Assembly (NCBI GenBank): GCA_942486035.1
Contig: CALNXK010000079.1
Location: 966,001 to 1,030,000, forward strand
DNA: 64,000 nt
Direction: 5' to 3'
From: Porites lobata
Lineage: Eukaryota > Cnidaria > Anthozoa > Scleractinia > Poritidae
Shown: one piece after another, positions 37,201 through 49,440 of the stretch
Layout: every line of letters starts with the position of its first letter
How positions within the stretch are numbered: position 1 is the stretch's first letter
Program-made: the position numbers and the translations under genes
The notes under the pieces: model-generated
Seen by the model: the letters and a program-made list of their open reading frames with translations, nothing else
Database searches by the model: none
What the model was told of the DNA's origin: nothing

Positions 37201-40200
37201 TATTGTGCATTTTGTTAATCCAAATATGTGAATGTTAACTTTTAACATCATCCTGGGGTACCAGGGCCTACTATTCCGAGACTTCTTTTGATTTTTTTTT
37301 AGGTTTTTTTGTTTTTCAATCCAACTGACCGACCCAATATCAGGAAACCCATTCAACGGTAAACAAAGAAAAAAAAGGGGATGGCCTTAGATATATTTTC
37401 TTTTCCCTATTGGCTTCATTCCCTTTCTTCCTACTTCTGGCCCTTAGCCTCTGCTTCACAAGGCTCTGCGATTCACATATTTCTAGCAACAAATGACTTA
37501 ATTGGTTTACTTCCCACCAATTACATTATTATATAGCCTGCATAATACGAGTTTTATGAGCCAACCGAGTCAAATGCAGCATTTTGTGCAAAGCACAAAA
37601 CGAGCGCAAAGTGCAAGATGTCTGATGAAGAAAAAATTGTAGTGCCTGTAATCAGTCCATTGTTCTGGCTCTTTCACCCACCTATGCCCACAAATATTGA
37701 CTGACGCTGGTGATGTCAAAAGGACCAGTGAAAACACATTCCATTACTCCAAAATTGTTACCATTCTGGCTACCAGAAACACTGACAGCAGCATAAACCA
37801 CAGGAAATAACAACTACAAAGGCATGCATGAATCACCAATAATGTAAGAATGTAAAAATGATGGATTTGCTCAGGTAAAGTTTAGTTTATGTCCAAACAC
37901 AGAGGCGAGAAAGAACAGAGGGAAAACCTCCAATTCCAAGGTCACATTTCACATTGTCATGAGCTTATGAGTCGTGTTTGCCCTGTTAACACTTAATTTC
38001 AAAAAGTTAGTAAATCAGGCTTTTTCCAAACTTAGTTGGAAGCAATCCAAGAACATCTTTCCTCTTTAGCAATATTTGTTTTTCCTTTATTCCTGGAACA
38101 TTTGGAAATAAATGAAGAGTTTTCTTTTACAGCATCATCACAAAAACACGACTACATGACGCCATTTGTTTCAGACAAACATACCAGAATCTTGGCAGAG
38201 CAACATGTCATCAGTTAACTAATTGAAGCTCAGCGTTCATGTAGTAAATGTGGAAAGAGCCAGAACAATAGACTGGTAACAGGCCCTTTATTTTTTTCTC
38301 CTCCCCTCATCTCTCACTTTGGTCAAAATGCCACATTTGCCTTGCTTGGCTCATAAAGCACCTGTTATGCAGGGATTATTATATTACAATGGCATACCCG
38401 AGTTCAGGAAACATTCGATGTTAACATTGAAATAGCTCAGACAAAGCAATATTTTTGAAATTTTATTTGTCGGAAAGTCAAGCCTACTGAAGAAATGGCA
38501 AAATTCGGTGATTATCTGGGAGATTTTATACTTTGTCAATCTGGAGACGGGGAAATACTGTCCAAAATCTGGAGTCTTCCAGATTATCCGAGAGAGTTGA
38601 CAACACTGGTCCTGGGACTCTTCTCATGAGAAAACATGAAATATCCCAGTCCAGAAACAGTGTGTCCTAGTCCTTAAACCAATGAGTGAGGCCCTCTTAG
38701 GCACAGTGCTTATGTTGGAGCAATCGCAGAGTAACCGGCTTACTAAATATCTTACTTGAAAAAAGAACTGCTCGTGCAGTGCCGCTGTCATGTTCAATTA
38801 TGCTGGGTCTACAGTCCCACAGTCTGATGGTTGATGATGCTCAAATCCAACTGAGTAAAAGTCAAGTGCTCCCACAGTCCCTGAAAAGTGAATATTGAGT
38901 GGCTATCCCACTAATGCTTCTGCAGTCCTGCACCCCTGAAGTCAATGTCAAGTAACTAGTGTGCTTCTAGAACGAGATATACTAGTGGCCCAGCAATCCT
39001 GCACCCCCGCATTTTATGTCAGAATTTATTACGCAAATTGGACACTGCAGGAGCAGTTTTTTAGGTTAGATATTTAGTGGGCCGGGTATTCTGCGATATA
39101 ACTTGTATGTCCCTAGTCTGAGTTTCAAATATGGTTGTTTCACATTTTGTGAAGTAGGCCATGTCCTTGTCAGTATTCAACCCATCTGTACGTCATTTGT
39201 GGCCATTTATTCCAGTCTCATGTCACTATCTTATAGCTATGTTGCTTGTTGGAATTTTACCCTAACAGGTCCTCATGAGTTACTGGGTCAGGGATTACTG
39301 TTTTTTATTATATAAACACCAATGAAATACCAGGTGAGCTTTTGCGCAAAAACTTGATATATCTTCACATGTGAAAAAATGAAATATTAAATATGAAAAT
39401 ATCACCGTTGCTATGACTACATAATAAATCGGGCCTTTCACACCAAAAAACTATTACAGTGAAATGGTTTGGTAGTTCATTGGTGTTTATATAAGAAAGA
39501 TAACATTACATGACTGCTTGGAGATACAAAATTTCTCTTTTTGTGTTGAAGAAATATTTCACTCATTCGCTGCACTCACTTGTGAAATATTTTACAACCC
39601 TCAAAGAGAAATTTCATATCTCCTTGTGGCCATGTAATATCCTCTATTTATCTTATTAGCAATAAAAACTTTACGAAAAGACAATATAATGAAATTTTTA
39701 TTAAAATTATCATGGTAAAAAAAAACAAACAGATATTGGTGTACCTGTAGGCACTACTGAAAAATCTTGCTATCCCTGATTGCAAAAAATCTACAGAAAC
39801 AGCAACGAAATTAAACCACTTCACTATTAAAACAGTGTGGGCTTCATTGATTCCTTTTGTTTTGTTTGGTTGACTAGCTTCAACTTTGGGACACTGCAGG
39901 TGAAGAGAGATTCCGTCAAGGTGGTTTAACCAATACATATTACAGAGGAGCTCATGGGGCATTAGTAGTGTTTTCTCTGACATCTCTCAAGTCCTTTCAA
40001 AGTGTAAAGAATCTTTGGATAGATGAATTTTATAGAAAAAGGTAAGAAATGAACAATCTTCAAGTCTATTGTTTATACATTGTGTATAATGATACATTTT
40101 CATACCTGCCAACCCCCAGAGTACAAAAATCTGGAGACATCTAGAAATCTTTGCATTGTAAGAATGTCTGAATACTCTCTGAAAATCACCCGAAGGCCTT

Positions 40201-43175
40201 CCGAATGTTCCCAACGTCGAAAACAGCGTGCAAAAACCGCACCAACTTTTGATTGGTTGATTTCTGACCAATTACAATACTCGACTCGTAAAATATGTAT
40301 CAATTTGATTGCTCTGTTTTACGTTTTCCGATCGAGGACAGCTTTAATAAGAGTGCTAAATCCACTCCTTGTTTTATTTTCCTTTTTGATATCTCCAAAA
40401 TAACAAAATTAATGAAAAAAATTTGAAAAAGGCCATGGTAGGTATTTCCCAGGAGATTTAGTGCTCTAACTTTTTTTGATGAAAAATTTGGAGACTCCTG
40501 GGAAAACCAGCAGAGTTGGTAGGTATGCATTTTATAGTTGTACTGAGCTGCAGGTAGCTAAACTAATGGAAGCAGGTGAGGTGAGAGGTGTTAGGAAATT
40601 TAGCAGATAAACAGAGTCAAATTAAGCTCTGAAAATTGTCCCAGGCTGTACTTGAAAAATGAGCTTTTGACAGTTCTTTGTAACAGAAGTGAGGCCTTTT
40701 AGCAAACTTTCCCAGAATTTCCCCACTGTGATGATAAAGAAAGAGATAATGGTACACTCTACCTTATTTTAAATATTAATTCTTATGAGTACTTCACATG
40801 TGAAGAAGTGGTGTTGGGTTTAATCAGGTTGGACCTGTAGGTAGGACCTGGCCAAAGATTTAAATAAAATTGAAGAAAACTAAAAAGGGTTCTAACTGGT
40901 TTTCTTGAAAACTGGCCATCATGACTAGTTTTTCCAAGTAAGTAAATTTCTTATGTTTGTTGGGTCCCATTCTCAGGAAACACATTTATATGTCATGAAG
41001 TTGTTATTTTGTCACTGAGAAATAATTGGATTAAAGCCAACTGATGAATCATCCTTTACAAAATTATATCAGAAAAATCTCTTTAAGAGAATTCCTTTTA
41101 TTTTTCTGCTGCAAGAAAGTCAGTTGAAAATAATGTCAAGGTTGATTTTGGTGCTATGTTATTTATGGATGATAGCGACATTATCAGTACACTGAAAAGA
41201 CAACATTATTGCATGACTCAGTTAAGGTTTTTAATCATTGATCAATTATAATCAAAGATTGGCACACCTCCAAGAACTAGGATAACCTCTGGACAGCCAT
41301 ACATGGTGCCTAATTTAAGAAGTATCAAACGCAGAAGGTTTTGCTCATATTCTGGTTTATGGGCCACACTTTGACTTAGCTTTCACCCATTGATTGCTCA
41401 CCCACTTCATGTGCACGCTGAACTGTTAGTGATGTCTTACATAATTTTTTACTTGATTAATATTTTTATTTCTTGTTTTCTTTTTTACTTCTCTAGTGGT
41501 TCAGATACAATTAAAGTATTAGTGGGTAACAAATGTGACTTGAAAGATAAGAGAGAAGTCAATGAAGATGACATTAAAGTAAGTGTGATTTTGCCTCTGA
41601 CCCTTGATGAGGTAGCATGGCTGAGTCTTTAGAGCAGTGGACTTGCAATAGGGAGGCCCCAGGTTAAATATGTTAAATATGTTCTTGTTAGCTGCATGTT
41701 CAGCTCATTTGTCTTGCTTGTAGGCCAGCTGGTTTGTCCACGGTCATTTGAGATTTTTACCAAATGAATTATGTTCATTTAATTTATTTGTTTCTGCTCA
41801 TTTTTGGGGCTCACCTCACCTCACCTCACCTATCCTCTTTGTGCCTTGTGGTACATACCCCACAAGGCCTTCACAGAGTCCCTCCACTTATCTCGGTTAG
41901 CTGCAGCGGTCTTCACTTCCTGTGAGGACGGGCGACAGTGTTCCCTTGATAAAGTGAATTTTGTTTGCTTTTGGTTTCTGTAATAACAGGGTTTTGTGGG
42001 ATAGGGTTATTAGCCCTCAGCCCAACCCCCCAACCTGGAGGACCAGGGGACCACACTTAGTCTGGTCATCCTTGGACCTGTTAGGCATGAGTGGCCCTAC
42101 CAGGAGTCAAAGACTCCAGCCAACATAACGTAAAATTCCGGAAATAAGCCCCGGGGCTTATATTTTTTAAAGGCCCTTTTTGAGGGGCTTATTTTTGGAG
42201 GGGCTTATCTACAAAGGGAAATTTGCGTTTCAAAATCGATTGGGCTAGTCTTATAGCTGGGAATAAATCTACCATTTTTGCTTTGTTTTACTTTATATTT
42301 GAGGGCAATTTTCTGAATACAAGCCCCCTGGGGGCTTATATCTGGAGGGGCGATTTAATGGAGGGTTTTCTGCATTACTGGTTTGGCGGGCTTATATATG
42401 GAGGGGCTTATACATGGCGGGGCTTATTTTCTGATTTTTACGGTAGATCTATGGATCATTGAGACACACAAACCACTCCACCATGGTTAGGTGGTAGTCC
42501 CTTTGGAGTGGACACGACTTTACCTCCTGCCTTCAGGAATAAAATTAACGATAAAATAAATAGCTACATGTAGTAACCCCAGAAAAATTGTTCAAAAAAC
42601 AGTGACTAACTCAGTTCAATTCTCCATACACTGTAAGTGGAGTTTTTGTATCTTAAGTTCAGAACACACCAAGGATCTATCCCTTAAGTAAGTCTTTTCC
42701 TTTCCCCACAATGATTATGAATGACATAAAGGGTGAAACATGGTGTGAGGGGCTAGAACTAGGCAGTGGGATTGCGGTCATATGGCTGGATAGAATGAAA
42801 AATAGCAGCGGGATGCTTGTTTGAAAAAAGCTATTGTGGACCCTCTGAAACCCCAGATATTTGTATTTGCCAGGGGGTTATCCCCATTACCATGTTCTTG
42901 GTTTCTAATTTCCTACATTGTTTTAATAATACTATGTTTCACTATTTCAGGAATTTGCAGATTTGAATTCCATGTGTTGGTTAGAAACAAGTGCCAAGGA
43001 CTGCACTAATGTGGAAGAAGCTTTTGAAACTATGGCTTCCAAATTATGCGAGAGTCATGAACAATATCTGTCTTTCGAGTCTGAACGTAGTGGTCCTGGC
43101 AGTTTTACTCTTCACGGTGCTTATGGAGTGCCGGAAGAGAATGAAAATCAAGGTTATTGCTGCAACTCAACATGA
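34277..43175 (+). CDS. Rab-type small GTPase, subfamily unresolved, four exons, complete
   Basis: Exons: 34277-34450, 39878-40041, 41497-41578, 42951-43175, in phase, 214 residues. The G motifs are in order: P-loop GDSSVGKS (15-22), switch I TTIGVDF (39-45), WDTAGEERF (62-70), GNKCDLKD (123-130) and ETSAKD (152-157). The C-terminus CCNST fits a CCxxx geranylgeranylation signal for membrane attachment. Rab GTPases cycle between GDP and GTP to recruit effectors on vesicles and organelles. Two features are odd. The residue matching Ras Gln61 is Glu67 (GGT GAA GAG), and the usual VYDVT strand is VVFSLTSLKSF. The switch II region RQGGLTNTYYRGAHG is also not typical of the common Rabs I can recall, so I give no symbol; Rab18-like or an invertebrate-specific Rab are possible. 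An AATAAA polyadenylation signal candidate lies at 43428-43433. Confidence 0.92.
34681..34912. mobile_element. MITE in Rab intron 1
   Basis: AACAGGACGGCAGAAAGAAG at 34681 faces CTTTCTTCTCCTGTCCTGTT at about 34889-34908, and inner GACAAACGTGACAGG faces a CACGCTCGTCATAC-like block. No ORF. Confidence 0.55.
35459..36174 (+). pseudogene. Ty3/gypsy integrase relic in Rab intron 1
   Basis: The first part (to about 35580) encodes an integrase zinc-finger start, KIHEGHQGIVKC then WWPG. After a deletion the catalytic core resumes as YFSRYIEVAAMQKTT (about 35594), in a different frame. The core shows RSDNGPQYTS and FPQSNGEAERAVETTKSLLKK, i.e. the second Asp and the Glu of the DDE triad. The first catalytic Asp region is lost: the residue there reads Lys and a frameshift follows. 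The linker between the zinc finger's Cys pair and the core is missing. No LTRs could be defined. A dead element, not a host gene. Confidence 0.85.
36880..36952 (+). repeat. Degenerate tRNA-like (SINE head) sequence
   Basis: TTAGTAGTGTAGTGGTGAGG resembles a tRNA A-box region and GGGGTTTGATTCCTA a B box with T-loop, but the stems do not pair and a long pyrimidine-rich tract follows. Probably a tRNA-derived SINE fragment rather than a tRNA. Confidence 0.35.
37517..38392. mobile_element. About 0.88-kb long-TIR element in Rab intron 1
   Basis: The left arm reads AATTACATTATTATATAGCC then TTTTATGAGCCAACCGAGTC; the right arm is its imperfect complement to about 38392. Internal inverted blocks CCATTGTTCTGGCTCTTTC (37658-37676) and GAAAGAGCCAGAACAATAG (38253-38271) face each other. 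No transposase. Confidence 0.65.
39300..39655. mobile_element. Two adjacent inverted repeats (MITEs) in Rab intron 1
   Basis: TATATAAACACCAATGAAAT (39311) faces TTCATTGGTGTTTATATAAG (39477), and a second pair runs from about 39497 to 39654 (GATACAAAATTTCTCTTT facing AAAGAGAAATTTCATATC). It lies about 220 bp upstream of exon 2. Confidence 0.6.
40099..40530. mobile_element. MITE with ATACCTGCCAAC ends in Rab intron 2
   Basis: CATACCTGCCAACCCCCAGA on the left and AGAGTTGGTAGGTATG on the right are inverted, with AAAAATCTGGAGAC facing TTTGGAGACTCCTGG. The ORFs here are repeat-derived. Confidence 0.7.
41605..41672 (+). repeat. Degenerate tRNA-derived SINE head in Rab intron 3
   Basis: GGTAGCATGGCTGAGTCTTT resembles an A box region, followed by GTGGACTTGCAATAGGGAGG and CCCCAGGTTAAAT in place of a T arm. 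The conserved GGTTCGA is broken, so a functional tRNA is unlikely. Confidence 0.4.
42126..42445. mobile_element. MITE rich in GGGGCTTAT motifs in Rab intron 3
   Basis: The left end TAACGTAAAATTCCGGAAAT and the complement of the right end (TACCGTAAAAATCAGAAAAT) match imperfectly. The interior holds at least six GGGGCTTAT copies in one or the other orientation. Confidence 0.65.
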
Positions 43176-43427
43176 CTTACTTACTTAAATTACTGACTGA
43201 CTTACTGGGCAATTAATGGAGATGAGGGGTGCATTTCAAATATAATGTGCAGTAATTAAGTTGTGCTGTAAATATTTTGTAAAACTATAGAATTATGAAA
43301 TCAGTAGCTTTTTCGTGTAACCTTTTAGTGTTTGTGGCTTGGCAGGTGTTTGGAAAGAGATCACCAAATACTCTACATGCAACTCAGCAGGGAAACTGAA
43401 TTACTGGCAGTTTCTCTGAGAATCCTA

Positions 43428-43433
43428 AATAAA
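43428..43433 (+). terminator. Candidate polyadenylation signal of the Rab-like gene
   Basis: AATAAA about 250 bp after the Rab stop codon, the first canonical hexamer downstream of it that I noticed. Confidence 0.4.
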
Positions 43434-46150
43434 TGTATAAAAGAATGTATAATACCTCCAATAGATTGCAATAACAACCATAGATAATACTCTCACTCGC
43501 AATGGGTAATTAATGGAGATGACTTGGGACACTTCAAATATAACTTGCAGAATGTCATGCTGTAAATGTGTTTTCTGTTTAGGTTCAAATTTTAAACTTT
43601 TCATTCCCTGAATCAAATCATTTGATTTGACATATGAGAAGTTCCATATTTGAAACCATTAAATTCAAGGTGATTAGGTCATGGGTTCACATAATGTCTT
43701 AGGGTGCTTTCCAAAAGTCAGAACTGGCCAGCCAGACCATGGCCAGACCAGTCATTTTGACAATGAAATAGGCTTTTTCCAAGAGTTTTAGCTGAAAACC
43801 CATCTCCTTGGTGCTTTTAGGATTTCATTGTTTTGACTGGATAATTTTGATTAAAAGTGAAATTCTCATTACGATGGTAATGTTGTGGCCGGTCAGACCT
43901 GACAAGTAAAAAGCACCTTTAGATATCACAAGTTTTTTTTATCTAAATCTAAATAATGAATGAATGAGTAAAAATTTTTGCCAAGATGGGCATGGAAATT
44001 TGTGGGTAGTGGAGATGACCAATGTTTTGAAGAAGTTGATTATTTCCATTTGTCATTCATTTTTCAAACTATTTGTATTGCAGGGCTCAAAATAATGTTT
44101 GGTCAATGGAAGATGTCTTATTGCCCAAGTGGTGACTTTTCTATTGCCAGTCATGTTGACTGGTCATGCACACTCTCATTCTTAAACTAACAGCCAAATC
44201 CTCCCCTGTAAATTACTATAAATTTTTGTCTCTTTGCAAAAATACAAATAAAAATTATGCAAGGATTAGTCAACTTCTATCCCAATATTTTGGCTGGTCA
44301 GAAAGGAGACTTGACCGAGCAAAAATTTCTTTGGCCGGTCATCGTGCCCGGCCACTGTCCATAAAGCATTTTGAAAACTGTTTGGTGAAAATTTGTGGAG
44401 AAAAAAGTCTTATCAATTGCTTTCGTTATGATTTCCAGCCTCTCCAAGCTAGGAAGATCATTTGAAATTCTCTGGGGGGGCAGGGTGGGGGGAGGGGAAT
44501 GGGAGTTTCAAAAAAAGATTTTTTAGTTAAAAGAAATGTTTTTGAAACGGTATACTGGAGTTTTTAGATGGTGGGGTGAAAAAATCCTACCGAGGAGAGG
44601 ACGGCTGCATTTTGGTCGAAAACATTTTACTGTGAATGCAAAATTTACTCCCACCTTGTTTTTTTTAATGTTATTTATTCATACTCAAATTACTAATTAA
44701 AACATAATGTAGTAGATATTACTGCGCCAAGTCATAGTGGCCTTTCTCATCAGATACCGTAACTTTATAGTCTGTAATAATTTTTCTCTTGCTTTCGCAC
44801 GCCATATTGGCCATTTCAATATCTTGTACAGAAAGGAATGTCGATAGTCATACCATAGGCCATGTACAAAGTACTTCATATATTTCTCACAAATTCACAT
44901 TGGCAATTAGCCTGCGTAGCAGGCGCGTGTCTCCCTCTCGTGCGCCCGTTCTTTCTTGCACCCACTACTTCCACTGAGCGCATGCTACGCAGGCTACAAT
45001 GTGCAAGGGCCATAGTGCTGTTACTGTATATACTGTATTCAATTAGAATTCATTTTAATTTTTACTGAATGACATGCTTTTTGTGTTTCACTACTTAACA
45101 ATCTGAAGCTTACTATTATTCAAGTACCTGTGAAACAAAGTTATTGAATTTTGCTATGCTAATTTAAGCACACCGGTAAATAATGGGTGGACTGGTAATG
45201 TCTAGTGTGCAAATATTTTTAGTCTATTCAGTTGTGTTGTTTGCAGAATTTTTTTATGCAGGCCCCAGTCGTTCAAAAGGTGGATATCGCTACCCACTGT
45301 ATAAATCTCTATCCTGTTGATAGTGCAATTGGTTTCCGCAATACTTATTCACTGGAAAGAGATTTATCCGATGGATAGCGCTATCCAGCTTTTGAGCAAC
45401 TAGGACGTGTTTAAGCGGCTACGTTGATTGCTAGCTACACTGTAGCTGCCCTATTTTTTCCCTCCGTATCCACATACAAATTCTCTAGACCGATCTCCGT
45501 ATTTTCCCTTAAAAGTATAGTGAGGGGAATTTTTTAAAAGATCAAAGGTGTTTTTATGGTGATCATTATATTTACACTCATAACCTTTTCTCTTGTTCAT
45601 GCTTGATATTGGAGAGCTTTAGATTCTGAGACGAGGAAGACTACGAGTACGAGATTTTCTCAATACTGAGTATTGCTGGCTCGTGAATCAGCGTCATTTT
45701 GGCAGGAAAACGTGATAGCCGTCGTCAATCTGAAAAAGTTATCTCATGCAACACGTTTTATCATTTTGCTATCGGAAGTCGGGAGGGGGCTGAATCTCCT
45801 TCAGAATCAAATAACCTTACTAACTTTTTAGGCTTAGCTACAGGCTTGTCGCAGCAACTGGTCTTCTTGAACTGGCGTCAAGGTTTATTGGGGGCCAAGC
45901 ACACGCGAATAGGCCCAGCCGGTTTATCACGTCAAACAAGGCGGCTTACCCAATAGGCTGGCTACTTAAAGGCAACTTTCTCTAAAAAGCCAACACTTTC
46001 TTTCCCTCCCCGCCCCTAGCCTTTATTCAAAGGGTGAACCACGGGAGGTACCCTGGGAGGCAACATAAGTCTTCGTAATACTTCAGGGAACTCATCAAAG
46101 AAGTTTTCACCATCTGAGGCATTTATCCTGGTTTTCTAGCCTGCATTCGG
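43434..46150. other. Intergenic region after the Rab-like gene
   Basis: Apart from the 89-bp MITE and the repeat at 45612-45790, which matches the akirin-intron MITE, I see no gene. Near 45270-45400 the blocks ending GGATATCGCTACCCAC and GGATAGCGCTATCCAGC look like the decayed ends of another inverted-repeat element. Confidence 0.5.
44908..44996. mobile_element. 89-bp MITE with TAGCCTGCGTAGCAGG ends
   Basis: TAGCCTGCGTAGCAGGCGCG at the left and CGCATGCTACGCAGGCTA at the right are inverted, flanked by CAAT on both sides (4-bp duplication). A related element is at 56647-56747. Confidence 0.75.
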
Positions 46151-46650
46151 GTACTGGCAGATGGAAGTGAAAAAGGAGGATAGGTCTAAAACTGCCTTTC
46201 ACTTCATCAAGGATAATTTCAGTGGAGAGCAATGCCCTTCGGATTAACAAACGGACCTTCTACAGTCATTCCATTGATGAATTTGGCGTTCAGTGGCCTT
46301 TCCTGGACCCACTTTCTACGGCCGATTTGGTCGTTATCATCATCGTCATCACCGCCTACGGTTGGTGTTTTAACGGAGAAGATCTGAAGGCTTGAAACTG
46401 ATGCCTATTAACAATGTTACTGCAGTAGAAAAAAAAGTTACTTTTCTCAGACATATAGTGTTGCCTGACGGAAGACTGATCATAAGAAAGTCGTAGCCGT
46501 CAAACGCTGAATGTGAAAAAGCTTCAAATCTTCCTTAGTCTTGATGGTTTAAAGAACTCCAAGGACTGTTAACTCCTTGGCTTGAACGCCGCCAAGAATA
46601 TGATCCAACACCGGCCTGGGAAGCACGACAGCAGTGAGGGCAAAACCTAC
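46150..46650 (+). pseudogene. Decayed Ty3/gypsy reverse transcriptase relic
   Basis: Around 46218-46315 the + strand reads AMPFGLTNGPSTV then LMNLAFSGLSWTHFL, the gypsy RT palm after the usual MPFGL motif. Downstream fragments VTFLRHIVLPDGR-like (about 46437) and QIFLSLDGL-like (about 46525) follow the family order. Frames are broken many times and the catalytic YIDD stretch is degraded. It cannot encode a working enzyme. Confidence 0.65.
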
Positions 46651-48354
46651 ATTGTAGGCTGCATAATGGCGGAAGGAAGAGTCACCAGCAGGCTGCACTA
46701 AGGTAAACAACAGAATAATGTAAAGGATCTGTGGTCACACCAAAGAACGCAGTGCGGCTTAAGCCCGAGGTCAGGATCCTGATATTGGCCCAGTTATAGA
46801 TGCGTTTCAAGAGAATGAAGGAAACCGACCAATGAGGAGCTAAACCCCTGGGTCGAGCAACAAAGGAAATCTGGGCAAAGTGGGAACTTATAGAGAAGCC
46901 GTACTTTACTTGCGGTCAGCGGAGGGAAAGCCCGTGAGCTAAGAGAAACTTTACTTCTTCTTTTGAAGGGAATGATAGGTGTCACACATTAACAGCCAAA
47001 AGAAACGATTACATCGATGAATTCACGCCAAATAACACAGGAATACATCAAAGGTTAGTCTCCTTTACTTATGTAATAGAAAAAAGGTTAAATATTAAAG
47101 ATATTTAGCGTTCGCAGACCTGAGTATTTTATTTCTCAGCCAAGTGTTAACGGTCGCCTGTGCCGAGGCACCGATTCTTGTCAGAATGTGAATTCACATT
47201 CCACACTCATAACGTGAGCTTGGGACGCCCATGTCTTTATCTGTATCATAAGGGCTTCCGTGATTTCGAGGTTGGGAAAGGGGGGGGGGGGGGGGGAAGT
47301 GACGGGTATTAAAACTTCTCAAATCGTCAGTCATAGCAACTTTCTTAACCATATCAGAGGTGGGCGCGGGTTCTCCTTCGCTGGTCGCATCACAATTAAC
47401 AAACGACGTCATAGGTCTTTGTGCTGGATGTTTGAGCGAATTTCTGTCTCTCGGTCTAAGACGTTTTTTATCTCATTTTTTTGTGTTCACATGGGTTATG
47501 CGCCCTTATAGTGTAACTGTACACTACTTGCTGTTCACCGTATATTGTGCTTTGAGCTGGCAATTGGTGTCTTGAACAGAAAGGTAATGCTTATGGTATT
47601 TTATGACAACTAAGCTGAATAGATTACTTCAATTATGTTGAGACATACAATCTGTTTTGGCGTTCATACACACACAGATGTACTTATAGAATGTAAACAT
47701 TCAACTAGCAACGCAGAAAAGCAAAGGCTGCACGAATACTTCCACACTCTATATTAAGGACTGAGGTACCATGCAGTGGTTTAATGTGGGAAGGTTTTTT
47801 TGCCCTCCAGCGGCGTCGAAGCATATAAACAGAGAGACTAAATGCGTTCCATTTACTTCTGACAAGAAAGAGAGGCTTATTGCTTTTGGATATCTCAGAA
47901 TTATTCGAACAAACAAGGTGACTGAACTTCAGAATATCTAAGGCCTTTTCATCGCTAAAACATGTTAGCACAGTCTTGAAGAGTCGGTGAGCGTCGTCAA
48001 AACAGTAGTGAAGTTGAAAGATGTATTTTTCGTTCCCTAAGCATATTCTTTGGGAGCGCTTGTCCTGGGGACTACAAAACTCCAGTGTGGATAGGTCTCC
48101 TAAGTATCTTACACAGTTGCGTAACACGGGACTTCATCAGTACTGCCGAAGCGGAGGCTGCAGGGGCATGAACTTTTTACTTTTTATTTATTAGCTGAGT
48201 CTCGTTTGCGACCAGGAAAACAGTAGCCGGATAAAAAAATCGCTTCAAACTGCCTTGGGTTGTTTCAGCTTAAAACTTCGATTTCGTTTGTTTTATTCCC
48301 AGAGGTTATGAATTTTAACATATCGGAATTGGTGCGGCTGTTTATGTATTAGTA

Positions 48355-48865
48355 GGAAATCACTCTTATTATAAACGTCTCCTCGATTCTTATAATCGCC
48401 TGATTTCTTGTACGGTTTTCAATCACAACATCGTAGGCGCATTTATCATAGCCTTTCAGTGATACTATAACAGATTAAAAAAGACTTGTCTCTTTGCTTT
48501 GCAAGTTTTTGGAAGTTAAACCTTCAGGGTGCAGCCACTCACGCCCCACTGATCTGCCGCTATTTTATTTGCGTCAATGTGATCTGATCTCCCGCTATTT
48601 CATTTGCGTCAACGTGGATTGTTTATACATTTCGTCGGAAATCAATCTTATTGTATTATTTTCCTTACAATCGGATGATTTCTTGTACGGTTTTCAATCA
48701 CAGCACAGTCAAAGACATATTCATCACACCACCTTTCATCGATAGTATAGATTACAAGAAAAAAATACTTGTCTCGTTGCTTTGCAAGTTGTTGGAAGTT
48801 AAACCTTCAGGGTGTAGCCACTCACGCCCCACTGATCTGCCGCTATTTTATTTGCGTCAACTCAG
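48355..48865. repeat. Tandem duplication of about 290 bp
   Basis: The blocks GATTTCTTGTACGGTTTTCA, TTGGAAGTTAAACCTTCAGG and CCACTCACGCCCCACTGATC appear twice in the same order, about 290 bp apart. Non-coding. Confidence 0.75.
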
Positions 48866-49247
48866 ACGGGCTTGATCAACAGTATAAAAGATTTTGCTTT
48901 TTACTCAAAGAAAAATCTTAGCCTGAGTACGTTTCGCGAGTTTGTAAAACGTGAAAAAAACCTAATTTTTAGCTAGGGTAGAGAAAAAGGATACTGCTGC
49001 CACTCAGTCAATCGCCCTCGCAAGTATCAACATATCCACACGTCTGCACTGCCTTAACTTATGCATAATTAAATTATAAAACTAACGTCCTTAACAGCTC
49101 AGGAGATGAGGAATTGTAGATATGTAATTTAGTTGGACTCTCTTTGGAGCTCATTTCCAAAATATCCATTATCTGACATAGTCAAGTGTTATTATATGGT
49201 GACTTATGGGACCTAGAAGCCGGTCTCATGCGAAAATCGGCGGCGCA

Positions 49248-49440
49248 GATCAGATCTGCTGGCAATGGACTTTTTGCTTTCCCGGAGGGCAAAAAATGTG
49301 AAAAAAAGAGACATTGTCTCAGGGTTTTGGGGGTTTTTCCCTTGAAGGGAAAGTATGTGGAAGAGCCAGTAGGCTTTGTCCATTGCATTATCGTTTGCAT
49401 TGTGAATATAAAGGACACATATTATTCACGTTTGAGCGCG
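49248..49440. repeat. Segment repeated at 53205-53400
   Basis: Both copies share GGCAATGGACTTTTTGCTTT-like starts, AAAGTATGTGGAAGAGCCAG and TTTGCATTGTGAATATAAA-like ends. A short dispersed repeat with no gene. Confidence 0.65.
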
